64,000 bases of DNA from Lindgomyces ingoldianus (GCF_010093535.1 NW_022985180.1:1119260-1183259), one strand, 5' to 3'. Positions 1-13,100 are shown, numbered from the stretch's first letter. Notes: generated by a model not told the origin, from the sequence alone. Numbers and translations: made by a program.

Positions 1-751
1 ATTTCCTTTAAGTTTATATTAAAGCTTATATAAAAAAGAAGGTAGGTTTTTTTATTTTCTATTAAATAGCAGAGAATTAAGAAGTTAGTTAGATTTTATT
101 ACTAAGTTAAAAAGGTTACAGGTTGTAAGCAGCATTAAGTAAGAAAAAGTTAAGCTATCTCTAGACTTCTAGGTAAGCTTTAAGGCTAGTAAGTTTTTAG
201 TTCCTACTACTATAATAGAAGTTAAGGTAGAAATAGACTATTTAATAACATAAAGCTGTTTTTTAAAGTCTTTTTAAAAAGCTTTAAAGCTTATAATATA
301 GCAGCTTTTTTATAAAGTAAGCGCTTTTTAAAAGGCTTTTTAGCTTACTTTAATAGCTTAAAGTTATGTAAGTACTAAGCTTATTAGATTAAATTTAAAG
401 GCTATTTTTAGCTAAAGTTTTAACACAACGTAATGTTATAATTATGCATAAGTAAGGTTATAGAGCTTTACAGAGGTCTAGTTTAATTACTACATAAGGT
501 ATTATAGTAAGTATAAGACATTATATAAGAAATAGAAAAGTTTAGAAGGAAATTAGTAATTAAATACTTAGCTTAGAAGTCTAAGCGCTTTAGGTATAAA
601 TTAAGCCTGTTCTAGGTTTAGTTAGTGTTAAGGCAGTTTATGCTTAAGTTTATGTCTGTGTTATGTTGTGTTTGTGTTAGACGTGCACTAATAATACTCT
701 AGTACACGTCTAATATAGTTATGTCTAGGATCCGGGGAGGATACCGTGACA
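1..751 (-). mobile_element. Family A LTR retrotransposon (Ty3/gypsy), 5' end, cut by window edge
   Basis: This is the 5' LTR plus the first 433 bp of the internal region of a minus-strand copy. It is collinear with 18650-19400 and, in reverse complement, with the start of the elements at 19503 and 55193. The right edge ends ...CCGTGACA at 751, the reverse complement of the LTR start TGTCACGG. The rest lies beyond the window, so its TSD (CTAGG expected at 752-756) cannot be tested. It is heavily AT-shifted with no open frame. Confidence 0.9.
434..751 (-). repeat. 5' LTR of family A (318 bp)
   Basis: 318 bp, the same length as all six other family A LTRs in the window. The outer end (720-751) still reads GGATCCGGGGAGGATACCG, nearly unmutated. 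The inner end starts TGTTATAATTATGC, where less mutated copies read TGTCACGATTGTGC. Confidence 0.92.
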
Positions 752-1214
752 CTAGGCTAAGTAAAGTATAGTAGTAAAGCGCTAAGCTTATAAGGCTATA
801 ACTATGCTAAAGTAACTTTAGTTAGTAAAAGCTAACTTATATAAAAAAAAGCAGCTAAAGCTACTTAAAAGTTAAAAAGTAAAATATTTAAAAAAAGACT
901 TGTTATTTTTAAATAAAATAAAGGCGCTTAAAGTAAAAGCTACTAAGCTTCTACCTCTCTAGCCTACTTCTCTTAGTTCTTGTCTTTCTACATTACTGCT
1001 CTTTAGTGCTAGTCTAGACTTTATCTCTTTCTGCTTTAATAAGCTTTTGTCTAGGCAGTTTTATCTAAATAAAAGAATTAGTACTTCTTTAGTAGTTAGT
1101 AGGCGTTTATTAAATTCTTAAGTAGTTTTTATATATTTTTACTAGTAAGCTATTTTTTTACTTTACTAAAAAGTTTTTTTTTATTACTTATAATTTTTTT
1201 TACTTTATATTCTA

Positions 1215-3079
1215 ACGTACTTTATAGGCGAGTTGCTTACACACCTAAGTTGCTTACTTTTGCTAAGACTCTACTACACTACTCTTTCTACACTAATACA
1301 TTTCTAATAACACTACTTAAATATATTAAAAGAATGTTAGATGTAGCTTACACTTTAAGCTTTTAAATAAGACATAACACTTTTTAACTAACATGCTGCA
1401 GCTATCTATAAAGTCTCTTAAAAGATAATAAGTAACTAACACGCTAGACAACCTTTTTAAGCTAATTATATAGCTAACTTATAAAAGCTAGATAATAATA
1501 AGAAGTAGGTAATTATTTAGCACATACTTAAGCTAGATGTGTAAGAATTTCCCCTCTAGCTAGCAGCTATAGCTAATATAGCTAATTCTTTACACACTAA
1601 GCATAATATAGGCTATGTTAGCATAAACTAGCTTAATATGTTTGTTAAGTGTTACCTAAAGCTTAAAGTAAAGTTTAAGTGTAAGTATAACTATAAAAAA
1701 GCTTTTTATAAAAATCTTATAGTAATTTAAGGCTAGTTTAACTTTATAAAGAATATTAAAGCTAAGTATAGCATCTAGAATAATAACATGTACAACTTTA
1801 ATAAGATAAGGTTTATAATAGGCTAGATATCTACTAAAGTAGTTATTATAAGTTTAGAGAGATAAAGACAGCTAAAAGCAGTTTAGCTAGGTAACTAGGA
1901 GTAGACAACAGCTATCTAGGGCATTAATGCTAAAAAGTAGGCTATTTTGCTCTTTATTATCTTTTAGAGTAGCAACTACCTTTTAAACTAGTATAAAAAG
2001 AAAAATCTACTTTAAAATTAAGTTATTATAATCTTTAAGTGTAGCTAGACTACTAATTAGCTTAGTCTAGACTAGTTAAAGCACTTTAACACGCATATAA
2101 AAAAGCATACTGTTAGCAGCTACTGTCTACTAGTTATTAATAGCTATAAAAGCTATAACTTACTTTATTTTTAGTAATACTATAAGAATAATAAGATTAT
2201 TACTATTTATATACCTTTTTACTTATTACACCTTTTATAGCTACTTAATGTAGGTTGTTTTACTTTTTTAAAAAAGGTGTATAAGTGCTAAGCTAAAAAC
2301 CTTATGCATAACTAAATTACTTATATTATAAAAATAAAGTTCTTACTATGCTTTAAAGTAGCTTATAATGCTATAATTACTTTTAGTAATATCTAAAAAG
2401 AGTTTTAAAGCGCTAAATTAGTTCTTTTTAACCTATAATAAGTTATAATAAGCCTTAATGTAAAGTTGCGCACTCTATTACTACTACTACCTATATATAA
2501 TAAGCCCTAGTAGTTATAAACCCTAAGTAATACTCTAGAACTTAGGTTATAATTAATGCTTATAAAAATAAAAATTTAAAAGTATATAAATAGTTTACTA
2601 ACTTCTATAGTTAAGATGTTTAAAAAGGGTTTAAAAAGAGTAGTAATAATTATGTATAAGCTAGTATTAGTGTAATAGGAAATTACTAAGCTTTAAGTAG
2701 CTAATAAGGCTGCTACATAACATAAATTACATAAAAAAAGCAGATTAAAGCAGAAAAGACCTTAATAATTTAAAAAAGCCTACGCTTAATAGCTTTAAAG
2801 AAGTTTAGAGCGCGCAGTAATAGAAAGAAGGCAAAGAAGCAGGTGTAAGCTAAAGTAGGTAAGCTATTCTAAAGGCGCTGTAGATAGTGCAATTAGACTA
2901 GGCATAACACACAAATGTGTAAGTAAGAAGCAGAAGTAGTATCTAAATAATATTCTAGGCTGTACTGTACTATATAGTGCTAGAGCGGGTTGTTATAGGC
3001 CATAATAGAGTTTGTTAGGGTGGGGTCTTGGCAAAAGTGAGCGACTCGGGTGTGTGAGCGACTCGCCTATGAAGTACGT
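1215..3079 (+). mobile_element. Fot1/pogo-type (Tc1/mariner superfamily) DNA transposon, 1865 bp
   Basis: The element is bounded by TA dinucleotides (1213-1214 and 3080-3081). It has inverted ends that begin ACGTACTT and run about 55 bp, containing two tandem subterminal motifs (GAGTTGCTTAC and AAGTTGCTTAC type). The length matches Fot1-like elements (about 1.9 kb). The flanks at the insertion join the gypsy C2 body without loss. It is strongly RIP-mutated, with transposase remnants on the plus strand. Confidence 0.92.
1600..2480 (+). pseudogene. RIP-destroyed DDE transposase (pogo/Fot1 family)
   Basis: Without the stops, family motifs follow in the expected order: NMYNFNKIRFIIG near 1785 (family NxYNFDETGFxxG, first catalytic Asp lost as Asn), a GNxxxxTAIxGINA-like block near 1890-1925, LLVINSYKSYN near 2123-2160 (family LLxxDGHxSHxS, second Asp lost as Asn), and HLLxPLNVGCF near 2221-2260 (family HLLQPLDVGxF, third Asp lost as Asn). 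All losses are G-to-A or C-to-T. The product would cut and paste the element at TA sites. It cannot be functional here. Confidence 0.85.
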
Positions 3080-4387
3080 TATCTTAATATCTTTTTATTT
3101 TATAATAAATAAGAGAATTTGTTTAGAAGCTTTTTTTAGTAAAAGATGTAGAACTAAGGGTGTATTTATATAGTAAAGGGAAGTTTTAGCTTATAATTAT
3201 CTTTTTATATTTATAGCACTTTATATAGTTTAATTTTTTTTTCTAGCTTTCTAAAAAGCCTAAGTGTTTACAGATGCTTAGTGTCTAGGTATATATAGTC
3301 TCTAAGTTAGATTTTAAGAGCTTTAGACTATTTTTATAAAGATTATTTTTTTATTTATTTTTTTACTTAGGCCTTAATTACTAACTTTTAGTAGAGTCCT
3401 AGTAATTAGTTTACTTTAGAAATAGCCTTAACTAGATCTTATAGTTACGTTCTGTAAAAGGCATAGCATAGGTAGTAGCTAAAGTTAGCTTTATAAAGTG
3501 TTTCTTTTATTATTAAGCATTTAAAGGTGTTAATAGCTAGCTAGGCTATTAAAAGCTATTTAGCCTAGTTTAATTACTTAAAGAAAATGTACTTAAGTAT
3601 TTTATTATTTCTGCATTTGCTTATTCTATCTGTCTATTTGTCTAGGAATAGTAGGCTAGAGATAGCTTATAGTTAATATTTAAATGTTGCATAGCAACTT
3701 ACTAGAAGTAGGCAGTAAATAATTTATTATAGTTAAATATTATTACTTCTAGGCTGCTATAGATGCTTAAGACATATTTTTTTATCTTATATATAAGTTT
3801 TTTAGCTATTATTGTTTTTTGTAATGTTTAGAAATATAGAAACTTAGTTATTTTATTAATAGTTACTACTATTATATTATAAAGCCTTTCTAATCCTAGT
3901 TTAAGGAATAGAGATAGGCTTATAATAAAATTTATAGTTATTATAGTCTAAGGCTGCTTAGAAGCTTTAATTAGTTATAAGGCTTTATAAAGTTTATGCT
4001 TGTAAAAATTATTTTAATTATAAATGTTACATTTATATAATATTTCTATGCATAGATGTTTTAAGTATAGTATTATTGTAAAAATAGCTGTCTTTAGCTT
4101 CTTTTATAAAGTTCTAATCCTAGAGTAGCTAAACATTAAAGCTTTGTAATATTCTTAGATAAGGTTTTTCTAGCCCTACTATGTTAAAGTAAGGAAGGTA
4201 ATAGCTTCTGTTAGTATTAGTCTATTATACACTAGCGCATTTTATTTTTATAAATAATGTAAATTTCTTACTATTTTTTTTTAAAAAATAGTTTACTTTT
4301 TAGCTTAAAGTGTTAGCTTATTAATTACTTATTTTTATAATATGCTTAATTATAAAGTTAAATTACACTAGGTTTATTACCTATTAT

Positions 4388-4705
4388 TCTAACAATTCTT
4401 ATGAATCGTTCCATCTCGGGTTGCCGGAGACCTATCCGAAGGGTCCTTGTATCGGCTCCGACCCTAACTCGACCCTAACTCGACCTAGCCCCAACTCTGT
4501 CCTGCCCCCTGCTGTTACCCCTATTTCTATATATATTTAGTCGCATCTTGCCTCTGTAGCTAGCTTAGTAGTTTTCTAACATCCTTTATACAAGGCCTAT
4601 AGGTGTTAATAAGATTTCTAGGTTATTAAGTCTCTACACACTTCTATATGCCTTTAAGTAGATTTCTACTGCCTTTAAACCTATTATCTTGCCTATGCTG
4701 TTATA
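4388..4705 (+). repeat. 5' LTR of element D
   Basis: Matches the LTR at 29332-29641 along its length and the minus-strand LTR at 52758-53047. The GC-rich outer part (4400-4510, repeated CGACCCTAACT-like motifs) is less mutated than the inner part. Confidence 0.88.
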
Positions 4706-5428
4706 TTATATTAAAAAACTTACTATTACTAGTAACAGCCTTATTATAATATTACACTAATTATTTATTTAACTATGTCTAAGCTTTAAAACGTGTCTAA
4801 TTTAGTTTAAGTTATAGTACTTATACACTGTTATATTAAACTATTTAGGTTATAAATAAGATACTAGAGACCTTTTATTAACTAAAGCCTTTATGTTTAG
4901 AACTTTCTATCTTTTATAATTAAAATTGCCTTTAGAAAAGTTGCATAGAGTGCGCTAAAGTAGAAACTTAAAGACTACTAATAACTTATTAAAATTAAAG
5001 ACAACTGCTAATGCCTAACTCTTAACTACTAACCTCTAACTTCTAACTACTACTTTATTAATAGCTATACCTGCTTCTGTAGAACCTAAAGCTAGACCTA
5101 CCTAATTTAAAGTTAATCTCTAGCAGCTAATCTAGCTAAGACTACTAGTTAACCTCTACTAACTACTAAATTACTCTAATAATACCTTAAATCACTACTG
5201 CTACTCTATAGTAAGAGACCTTTAAAGCACCTCTAACAACACCTAAATGTTACTACACTAAACGCACACCTAAGATTAATAACTACATAGATAGTAAAGA
5301 ATAAAAGGTAAGTTTTAAGTATTAATAGGCAGAACATCTATATAGATTACTATTAGAGCGGGCGCGCACGCATAGCGTTTAGTTTAGAGAACAATGCTAG
5401 CATTACAAAGGAATATTTTAGAGTAAGA

Positions 5429-5578
5429 ACACCTAGCTTAGTAGTTTTCTAATATCCTTTGTACAAGGCCTATATGTGTTAATAAGATTCATAGGTTATT
5501 AAGTCCCCACGCACTTCTATATGCCTCTAAGTAGATTCCTACCGCATTTAGACCTATTGTCTTGCCTGTGCTGTTATA
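5429..5578 (+). repeat. Truncated 3' LTR of element D
   Basis: Corresponds to the last ~150 bp of the D LTR, starting at GCTTAGTAGTTTTC and ending GCTGTTATA before the TSD ATTAT. The first half was removed by the microhomology deletion. Confidence 0.85.
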
Positions 5579-6430
5579 ATTATATAAGTATAAAAAATAG
5601 TTTTTTTATAGTAAAAAAAGTAATAAAGTTAGCATAATTTATTAAAACTTTAAATTATTTTTTAATCTTTTAAAGTTTTATTTTCTATGTTCTTAAAGTA
5701 TTTACTACAGCTTTTAATTTCTTGTCTAGTATGCTGTAGTTTTATTCTAAGAGGGAGAATTTTACAGAATAATAGGCTACTAGGTGCTATTATCTATTAT
5801 CTTGTTTTTAGTAGAGTACTGCTCTTTCTGCTTATATAAACGCGTTAGTATTTACTTTAGTTTCTAATTAGAGGTTATATATTCTTAAAATTAGTTTACT
5901 ACTTATTATGTATTTAAAAGTGTTAAACATAGTAGCTATTATAAAAGTCTATTTAAAATTTAACATAGCTTTTTTTATTGTTATAGTGTTAGTTAAAGAG
6001 AGAGTAATTTTAAGTAGTTCTTAATTATTTTTTTTACATAGCTAGACAGTCTAAGAAATTCTTTAATTTTTTATATAGTAGTAGGCTTAGGCTATTCTAA
6101 GACTTTCTAGGTTTTTTTAAGTTAATTTTAATTTTTCTTATTAATTATAAATTCTAGGTATTTTTTTTTATATATTAAATTTATACTTAAAAAGTTAGAG
6201 GTGTAAGCTGTATTTTTAAAGCTTATCTAAAACTTATTTAACTTTAGAAATATAGTCTTCTCTAGTTTCTTTAGTATAGATAAGTATGTTATTACAATAA
6301 ATAAAAATAAAGATGTTAAAGTATAGGTTTAAAGCTATATTAATAACTTATTAAAATGTAGTAAAGGTATTTATTAAGCTAAACAGCATAACTAAAAGCT
6401 TATAAAGACTACTTAGAGTTTTAAACATAG

Positions 6431-7191
6431 TTATTTATTAACTTAAACAGTAAATAGTTAGAAAGAATAAACTTCTTAGCAACTTTTTAAGTACAAGCTA
6501 ATGCTTTCTAACTCTATATTGCTAGTCTTGTAATAACCACCTTACAAGACGCACTATCTGCCTAGGTTTAGCTATATTAGTCTTAAATTATTTTAATACT
6601 ATAGCGCTATAGTTGTGCTAAGTAGTGCTTAGTAACTTTTATTACAGCTTTTATAGGGTTTCTGTAAGGCCGGATGTTTAGAACAGGCTAGTATAGCCTC
6701 CCCTAATCTGTTTAGAGGTCACATGACCTGTGCTTTGTATATAAGCATGAATCCTAACAAGCGAGGCTTGGCAGCGATTTGTCTCTCTTACAATACACTT
6801 CTATCTTTCTCTAAAAGCTTGCTCTTAGTGCTATCCGTGCTATCTACCATTCTATCTTTACAGTTTCTCTAATATCTAGACTAGCCCTTTAATCTTATAA
6901 GTGTTTATTGTACATGTTGCAATGTTCTTACACCTAGAGGTAAATTTTTATAGTTAAGCAGCAATTTAAACTATTTAAATGTAGTTACAAAGTCTTTTGC
7001 TGTAAAGCTCTAGGCAATAGGCTAGTTATTAGCATACTAGATTCTTGTTAGGACTTTAGCCAAGTTAATATTATCCTATGTTTAAATTTAGTAGACTTAG
7101 TCTATTGCCCTAGACTAGGTCTAAGACATGCTAGAAAATCTAGTAAGAGTTAGTCTACACTACCTTAGTAGGGTTTAAAGTTAAGGCATAA
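6431..7191. other. Unassigned decayed sequence with an LTR-like block
   Basis: AT-rich sequence between the end of recognisable gypsy C2 similarity and the family A element at 7192. No coding frame. It contains the LTR-like block 6663-6932, listed separately. The last five bases (7187-7191, CATAA) are the target duplication of the next element. Confidence 0.5.
6663..6932 (+). repeat. LTR-like sequence, 270 bp, no TSD found
   Basis: Starts TGTAAGGCCGG and ends GTTCTTACA, giving the TG...CA termini and a short inverted end (TGTAAG/CTTACA) typical of LTRs. A TATA-like motif (TTTGTATATAAGC) sits near 6736-6750. The flanking five bases differ (GTTTC and CCTAG), so it could be one LTR of a broken element rather than a clean solo LTR. 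Confidence 0.45.
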
Positions 7192-7509
7192 TGTTACAAT
7201 TGTGCACGAGTAAGGTTATAGAGCTTCACAGAGGTCTAGTTTAATTACTACGTAAGGTATTATGGTAGGTACAAGACGTTGTGTGAGGAACAGGAAAGTT
7301 TAAAAAGAAATTAGTAATTAAATACTTAGCTTAAAAGTCTAAGCGCTTTAGGTATAAATTAAGCCTATTCTAGGTTTAGTTAGTGTTAAGGCAGTTTATG
7401 CTTAAGTTTATGTCTATGTTATGTTATATTTATGTTAGACGTGCACTAATAATACTTTAGTACATGTTTAATACAGTTATGTCTAGAATCTAGAGAGGAT
7501 ACTGTAACA
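7192..7509 (-). repeat. 3' LTR of the minus-strand family A element
   Basis: 318 bp. The outer end (TGTTACAATTGTGCACGAG) is nearly pristine. The inner end (...GAGAGGATACTGTAACA) is mutated. Confidence 0.93.
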
Positions 7510-8145
7510 GTACCCCCCCCTCTTATTAGGAAGGGAATCCTTTATATTAGTAGTTCTAGCATTAAGTTGTCTTTGTTAGGGTACAGGTTTAGTTTAGATA
7601 GGTATTAAGTGTAGAATTAGGTTACTGCAGAGTTCTCTTATAAGGCTTTTATAGGTTCCTACAACAGTTTATTATATCTAGTCTATTTTATAAAGTATTT
7701 ATAGATATGTTTCTTCTTGTTAAACTAAATCTATTTAACATCTTTTATAATGTATTCTAGTTTATTATTTATAATAATAGGTTTAAGTAGCAGGTTTAGC
7801 TATTTAAGTAGATAGTTAGATTTAGGGGCTACTTAGCGCAGCAATAATACATAGAACATAGGGTGTATCTTTATGCTGTTAGGTAGGATTAATTAGTAAG
7901 TGTGCAATAAGACTATATAGGCTACTATAAAGGGGCTAAAGTTTTTCTAATTAAGTTTCTTTAATTATTAGTTTATTTAGATATTTCTAGTGTCTAGCTA
8001 GACCTTCTTGCTAGCTGCATATGCAGAGGCGGAGGTTTAAGATTAGTTTATGTACTTTTATTAAAAAGCTTAAGCCTATGTAAGCTTTTTATAAACATAT
8101 TTAAATATATTTTAGATTTTATTAATAAGTCTATTTATGTCTATT

Positions 8146-8425
8146 TGTCTGTACGCAGCAGCAGCGTCGCGGCCTAGATACAAACGATCGCGCACGAGCA
8201 GGATCACGTATCTATGTCACATAATGCTTGTGCGCGAACCTCTGTGCGCGAACATCTAGATATCCCCCTTTTCCTCTGTACAGAGGAAAGACAAGAGCAA
8301 TAGAACTAGAAACATGTTACCCTTACTTTACCTACCTTATACACTATGCACACTATACACTACTCTTACTCTTGCTACTTAAGTGCTTATACTATAAGCA
8401 GCTAGCTGTTAGAGCCTATTTAACA
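8146..8425 (+). repeat. 5' LTR of copia element B
   Basis: 280 bp, TGTCTGTACGCAGC...ATTTAACA. It contains a perfect 20-bp palindrome at 8270-8289. A 70-codon open frame (8228-8440) runs through it but begins at TTG and leaves the LTR before its stop, so I do not call it a gene. Confidence 0.95.
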
Positions 8426-8481
8426 CTAATTAGTAGTTAATTTAATTAACTATAAATTAGTAAGAGTAATAATAGAGTACC

Positions 8482-9003
8482 TACACCTTATAAGGTACTT
8501 TGTTTTGTTACCTATCCTTTAGGAAAAGTAACAGTAAAGTACCTACGCCTTATAAGGTACTTTGTTTAGTTACCTATTCTTTAAGATAGTAGATTAATTC
8601 TTTACATTGTACAGTAAGCTCTGCTACTGTACAGAGTAAGAAGGAGATAGTGTAAGACGCACACTAAAGCTATTAAAGCTGCACAACCTAGCAGCTAGAT
8701 AACAGCAGTACCCGCGCAATCTACTGCACAAGTAATTAACCTTACGCCTTATAAGGCACTTTGTTTTGTTACCTATTCCTTAGGAAAAGTAATAATAAAG
8801 CACTTACGCCTTATAAGGTACTTTATTTAGTTACTTATCTCTTAGAATAGCAGATTAATCCTTTACATTATACAGTAAGCTCTGCTACTGTACAAAGTAA
8901 GAAGGAGATAGTGTAAGGCGCACACTAAAGCTATTAAAGCTGCACAACCTAGCAGCTAGATAACAGCAGTACCTATGCAATCTACTAAAAAAGTAATTAA
9001 CTA
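8482..9003 (+). repeat. 261-bp tandem duplication in the leader of element B, with nested 62-bp repeat
   Basis: Two copies of about 261 bp, for example ACAGTAAGCTCTGCTACTG at 8611 and 8872. Each unit itself contains a 62-bp direct repeat of the CCTTATAAGGTACTTTG block (near 8486 and 8548, then 8751 and 8812). The duplication lies between the 5' LTR and gag. Confidence 0.85.
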
Positions 9004-10199
9004 TACTATTATAATAAAATCTTATTAGCAACTAATAACTCTATGTAATAATAAAAAGAATAAAGAATAATTCCTATTATATAAATAACTTATAAAGGAT
9101 ATAGGGATATTAGAGGCAACACTACAGAACAAGACTAGCCTAGAGTACTAGAATAACAAGATTAACATGTTAGAGGCTCTAATAAGCCTATAGACTTAAT
9201 TATATATAAGTTATATAATTACTAATTTACATATAATAACTTAGAAAGGCGCTACTTTTCTAAGTGTATACATAAAGGATTTTAAAGAATAGACACTATA
9301 AGACTTCTTAGCACTTAGCTACATGTTTAAAAAAAAGCTTATATAAGTGCTAGAGAATAAGAGAATTACACTATAGCTAAGCACTAAAGGTACCTAAGCC
9401 TAGAAGCTATATAATATAGCACAAAGAAAAGTAATTACACTAAAAAAGCTTTATATGCAACCTTTATTACTATATAAAGCTCTGCACAGAAGCAGACTAA
9501 ACACAATGCTGCTATTAATACTAAATATACTAGCATTACCTGCTTCTACACCTTAGCTAGCACTACACTAATTACTATACAAACAATACATGCCACTCTA
9601 CCTAACGCCTGCTCCACACCCTTAATTGTACACACCACCGCCTGCAGTAGTGTATGCACTACTAATACCACCTGCACAATCTATACTACATTACAACCTA
9701 TATAAACTTCTACCCTAGAGGGAAACTACTAAAGAAAAACTTCTAGCAGATAAGATTATATAATTCTAAAAAGCATAAAAAAAAATAATAACTATATAAG
9801 TTAACTATATAACATTTTTATAAATAAAATAAAAATTTTTATTAATCTATATTAATAGCTAGATATCTAGAAAACTTAGTACATAGACATCTTTCTAAAT
9901 ATCCTAAAAGGTTAGGTAAATATGTACTATATGCACAACATAGGCCCTAGACATAACTAGAAGCATTTGTATAACACCTTAAGTAGTTACTTTAACACTA
10001 ATGTAAACTATAGCTAGTACTAGACAGACTAGATAATAATAACCTTTATATAATACTAATAAAAAAACTTTAATAAGAGTTTACATAAAGTCTTTAAAAT
10101 AATAATTAATAAGCTTACACTTATATAAAGGGCACTAAAAACAGAATTTTAAGAAGATGTTTTACTGCACACTGCTGTTATATAAGCTTATTAAGAATA

Positions 10200-13100
10200 A
10201 CTAAAACTAGAATATGCTATGTTTACTATTAAGCCTTTATGTAAAGCTTTATTTAGCAACTTATAGGTATTACTTTAAGTTACTATAGACTAAAAAGTAA
10301 ACTAATACCTCTAAAAACTGCCTAATGCATACTACATAGACTGCTAATATAACTCTGCATAATAAAAGTCTACATAACAAGAAAAAAGCTTTCCTCTATA
10401 TAAAAAAGAATAATGTAGAAAATCTTTATCTAGGTTTAGGCTATAATCTAGAGACAACTATACACAGACAAAGAAGTGCTTTGTTTGCTATAAAAAAAAA
10501 TGTTAGTTATTAAACTACTCTTATAATAACTATACATAAGCAAAGAACTAGTACATTGCCTTATATAAAGATTTTTATAATAAAACCTTATTATATAAAG
10601 CTATTACTTTGTACATCTAAGACTTTAAAGGTTACTTTAAGAAAAAGAATAATTTGCATAATGCAAAAGAAATAAAATAGAAAGGTAAAAATGCTAAAAA
10701 AGCTATTAACTACTTTACCTTTGCTGCTTATTTACACTATGCAATAAAAAAGGACATCTACAGCATTAAACCTAAGAAATATGCTAAGCAGTTTATCCTT
10801 AATAACTAATACTATATAGTATACTAAGGTAAACTATAGAACACAGGCGTAGTAAAGATTTTTACTATTAGCAAGTTCTAACTTAAGGCGTACATATAAG
10901 AGAACTTATATATAGAAATTAATTAGACACCTAGCTAAACAGATATTAGCTTTAAAGGCTAGACACTAAAAAGATTAATTAGTACTATATAAATCTAGAA
11001 CTTAATTAGTCTAGTTACATACTACATTCTAGAGACTCTAACACTATTTCTACTATTACTAGCAGATGCTAACTAACTTAGAGCATACTTTAATAACATT
11101 CTAAATGTTATTATATGTAAAGACAAAACTATAGTACTTATTATATAAAAATAAAGACACTTTTTTTTTAATATTAGTAAGAAAAAATCTATGTCTTTTT
11201 TTACTAAATTAGAACTTTACTGCCTCTACTACTAATTTAGACACCTTTGCATAAAGAGACTCTAGAAAATGCTAACTAGCGCTAGCTATAACATTAATGC
11301 TGTAGTGCTAGAAGAGATTAAGAAGTTTTACTACCTTTACTAATTATATAACTAGGCTCTATAAAGATTTAAGTTTATAATTAAAAATAACACTTACTTT
11401 AACTATAAAGTTGTTATTAATGTTATATAAATTAATAATAAAAATGTCCTACATGTTATTAATATAGATATATTATTTTAGGCTACTACATTCCTAAAAT
11501 CTATGTCTACACAAGATACCTAGGATGCACTGTGCAAATGCTAGATTAACACCTATTAAAAACTTCTAGACTATATTATACATAACTCTAGTATAAACTT
11601 TACTTTAAAGGATTTTTAAGCTTATATAAAGATTATAGGAGCTACATATAGGCAGATGCCTATAGAAGCACATTAGGCAGTTAGAAAAGTTAAGCGCGCG
11701 CACGCACCTCTCTAATAAGTGTTTAACATCTTAAAGACTAAGCTAGGTAACTGTACAGATAATAAGGCTATCTTATAGATAGCAGTTAAGGCTCTAAACA
11801 ACACAGCTAGCCTATATAGTCTAGTACCCACGCTGCTAGTTTTTAGAGTATACCTAAGAATTAACTTAAACTTTCTACTATTACTAGACATTATTACATA
11901 AGCAAGCGCTGTACAAAAGGTAATAAAGATACTTTAAAAAAACTATATAAAAGTAAACATTAATTATATAATTAACACTTATAATAGCTTTACAACATAT
12001 AAAGTTCTTAACCTCCCTCTTAGCTTAAAGATTATAGCATAAAAAGAGAAGAAAGGCTAGACTAGCCTATACAAAATTAAGAGCATTAAAAAAAAAGACA
12101 TTATTATTAAAAAAAAAATAGCTTACTAAAGCTTTAATATACACAAGTTAAACTATACTATAGAGAAAAGAAAAAAAATAACTTACTTATAATAAATAAC
12201 CTAGATAAACTAATCTCTATATAAAAAAATTTTTTAAAGAAAAGAAAAAGAAGACAGCTTTATAAAAATATTATAAAGGCAGAACTAAAGCCTACTACAG
12301 ACTAAGCCCTTTAAGATAGCAATGCTGCACTAGTGTAAAAAGAAGATATAGATACTAGAAAAAGTAAAAAGTAAAGAAAACTTACACAAAGTCTAGACTA
12401 AGTATTCCTAACCTAGAAGAAAAAAGATAATTAAGCCTTATTTATTAAGCTTTATATAAATAGTGTAATTACTATACCTAAAGAACTATTTAAGAAATTA
12501 GACTATATAAAGATAGACACTTTAATTACTAATAGCACTTTTAAAGTTATAGTGTATAACTTAATAAGGCATAAAAGTTAGATTTTTAACCTCTGCTTTA
12601 TATAAAAAGTAAAAGGTAAAATAACCTAACTATACAAGAAATCCTGCCTAGTGTTTGCTAGCTACTTAAATAAAGAGAAAAAAAAAATCTTTACTTAGTT
12701 ACTAACTATTTAAAGAATAAGCTAGAGACTACTTTTAGCTATAAAAGTAAGCCTAAAAGCTACATACAAAATGCATTTTAAACTGCATAATATTATATAA
12801 GTATACATCTAATTAATAAATAAGCTTATGCGCACACTGTACACAAAGCTACTAAAGAAAATGCGCTAGAGCTTTCTACTAAATATAATACTCTAGGTTG
12901 TACAACTCTTATATAGAGCTGCTAAATTAGGACTATATTAGTTTAAAACATACTATAACTACTATAAAAAAAAGCTGTGTATGCACATCTTTTTATATAA
13001 CTCCTACCTTTTAATTACTAATAAAGAAGAGCACACCTTTAGTATTACTAGCTTATAAATAGACAACACTTTAAGCATTATAATAAAAAATTTTATGTAA

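Larger units (their letters stand above)
4388..5578 (+). mobile_element. LTR element D, internally deleted, TSD ATTAT
   Basis: A 1191-bp insertion with perfect 5-bp target duplication ATTAT (4383-4387 and 5579-5583) in the gypsy C2 body. It has a full 5' LTR (4388-4705), about 580 bp of 5' internal sequence, about 140 bp of 3' internal sequence (5290-5428, like 29110-29225) and only the second half of the 3' LTR (5429-5578). The deletion joins the internal motif CACCTAGCT to the LTR motif GTAGCTAGCTTAG, so it used CTAGCT microhomology. No coding domain is recognisable. Confidence 0.85.
752..6430 (-). mobile_element. Decayed gypsy-type retroelement body (C2), interrupted twice
   Basis: The pieces 752-1214, 3082-4387 and 5579-6430 are collinear with the minus-strand gypsy element C (about 41700-44040), for example 1090-1210 against 41700-41830 and 6280-6420 against 43850-44020. 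They cover the 3' part of pol: integrase and reverse transcriptase vestiges. Around 6280-6300 the reverse strand still spells a YxNNILI-like RT box. The body is split by a Fot1-like transposon (1215-3079) and element D (4388-5578). No LTR of its own was found. Similarity to C stops near 6430. Every frame is riddled with stops. Confidence 0.7.

Noticed and set aside
8228..8440. 70-codon open frame in LTR B (also 14486-14698 and 50377-50580 minus)
   Set aside because: It starts at TTG in all three copies, lies within the LTR and runs past its end, and shows no domain. Conservation is that of the LTR, not of a protein.
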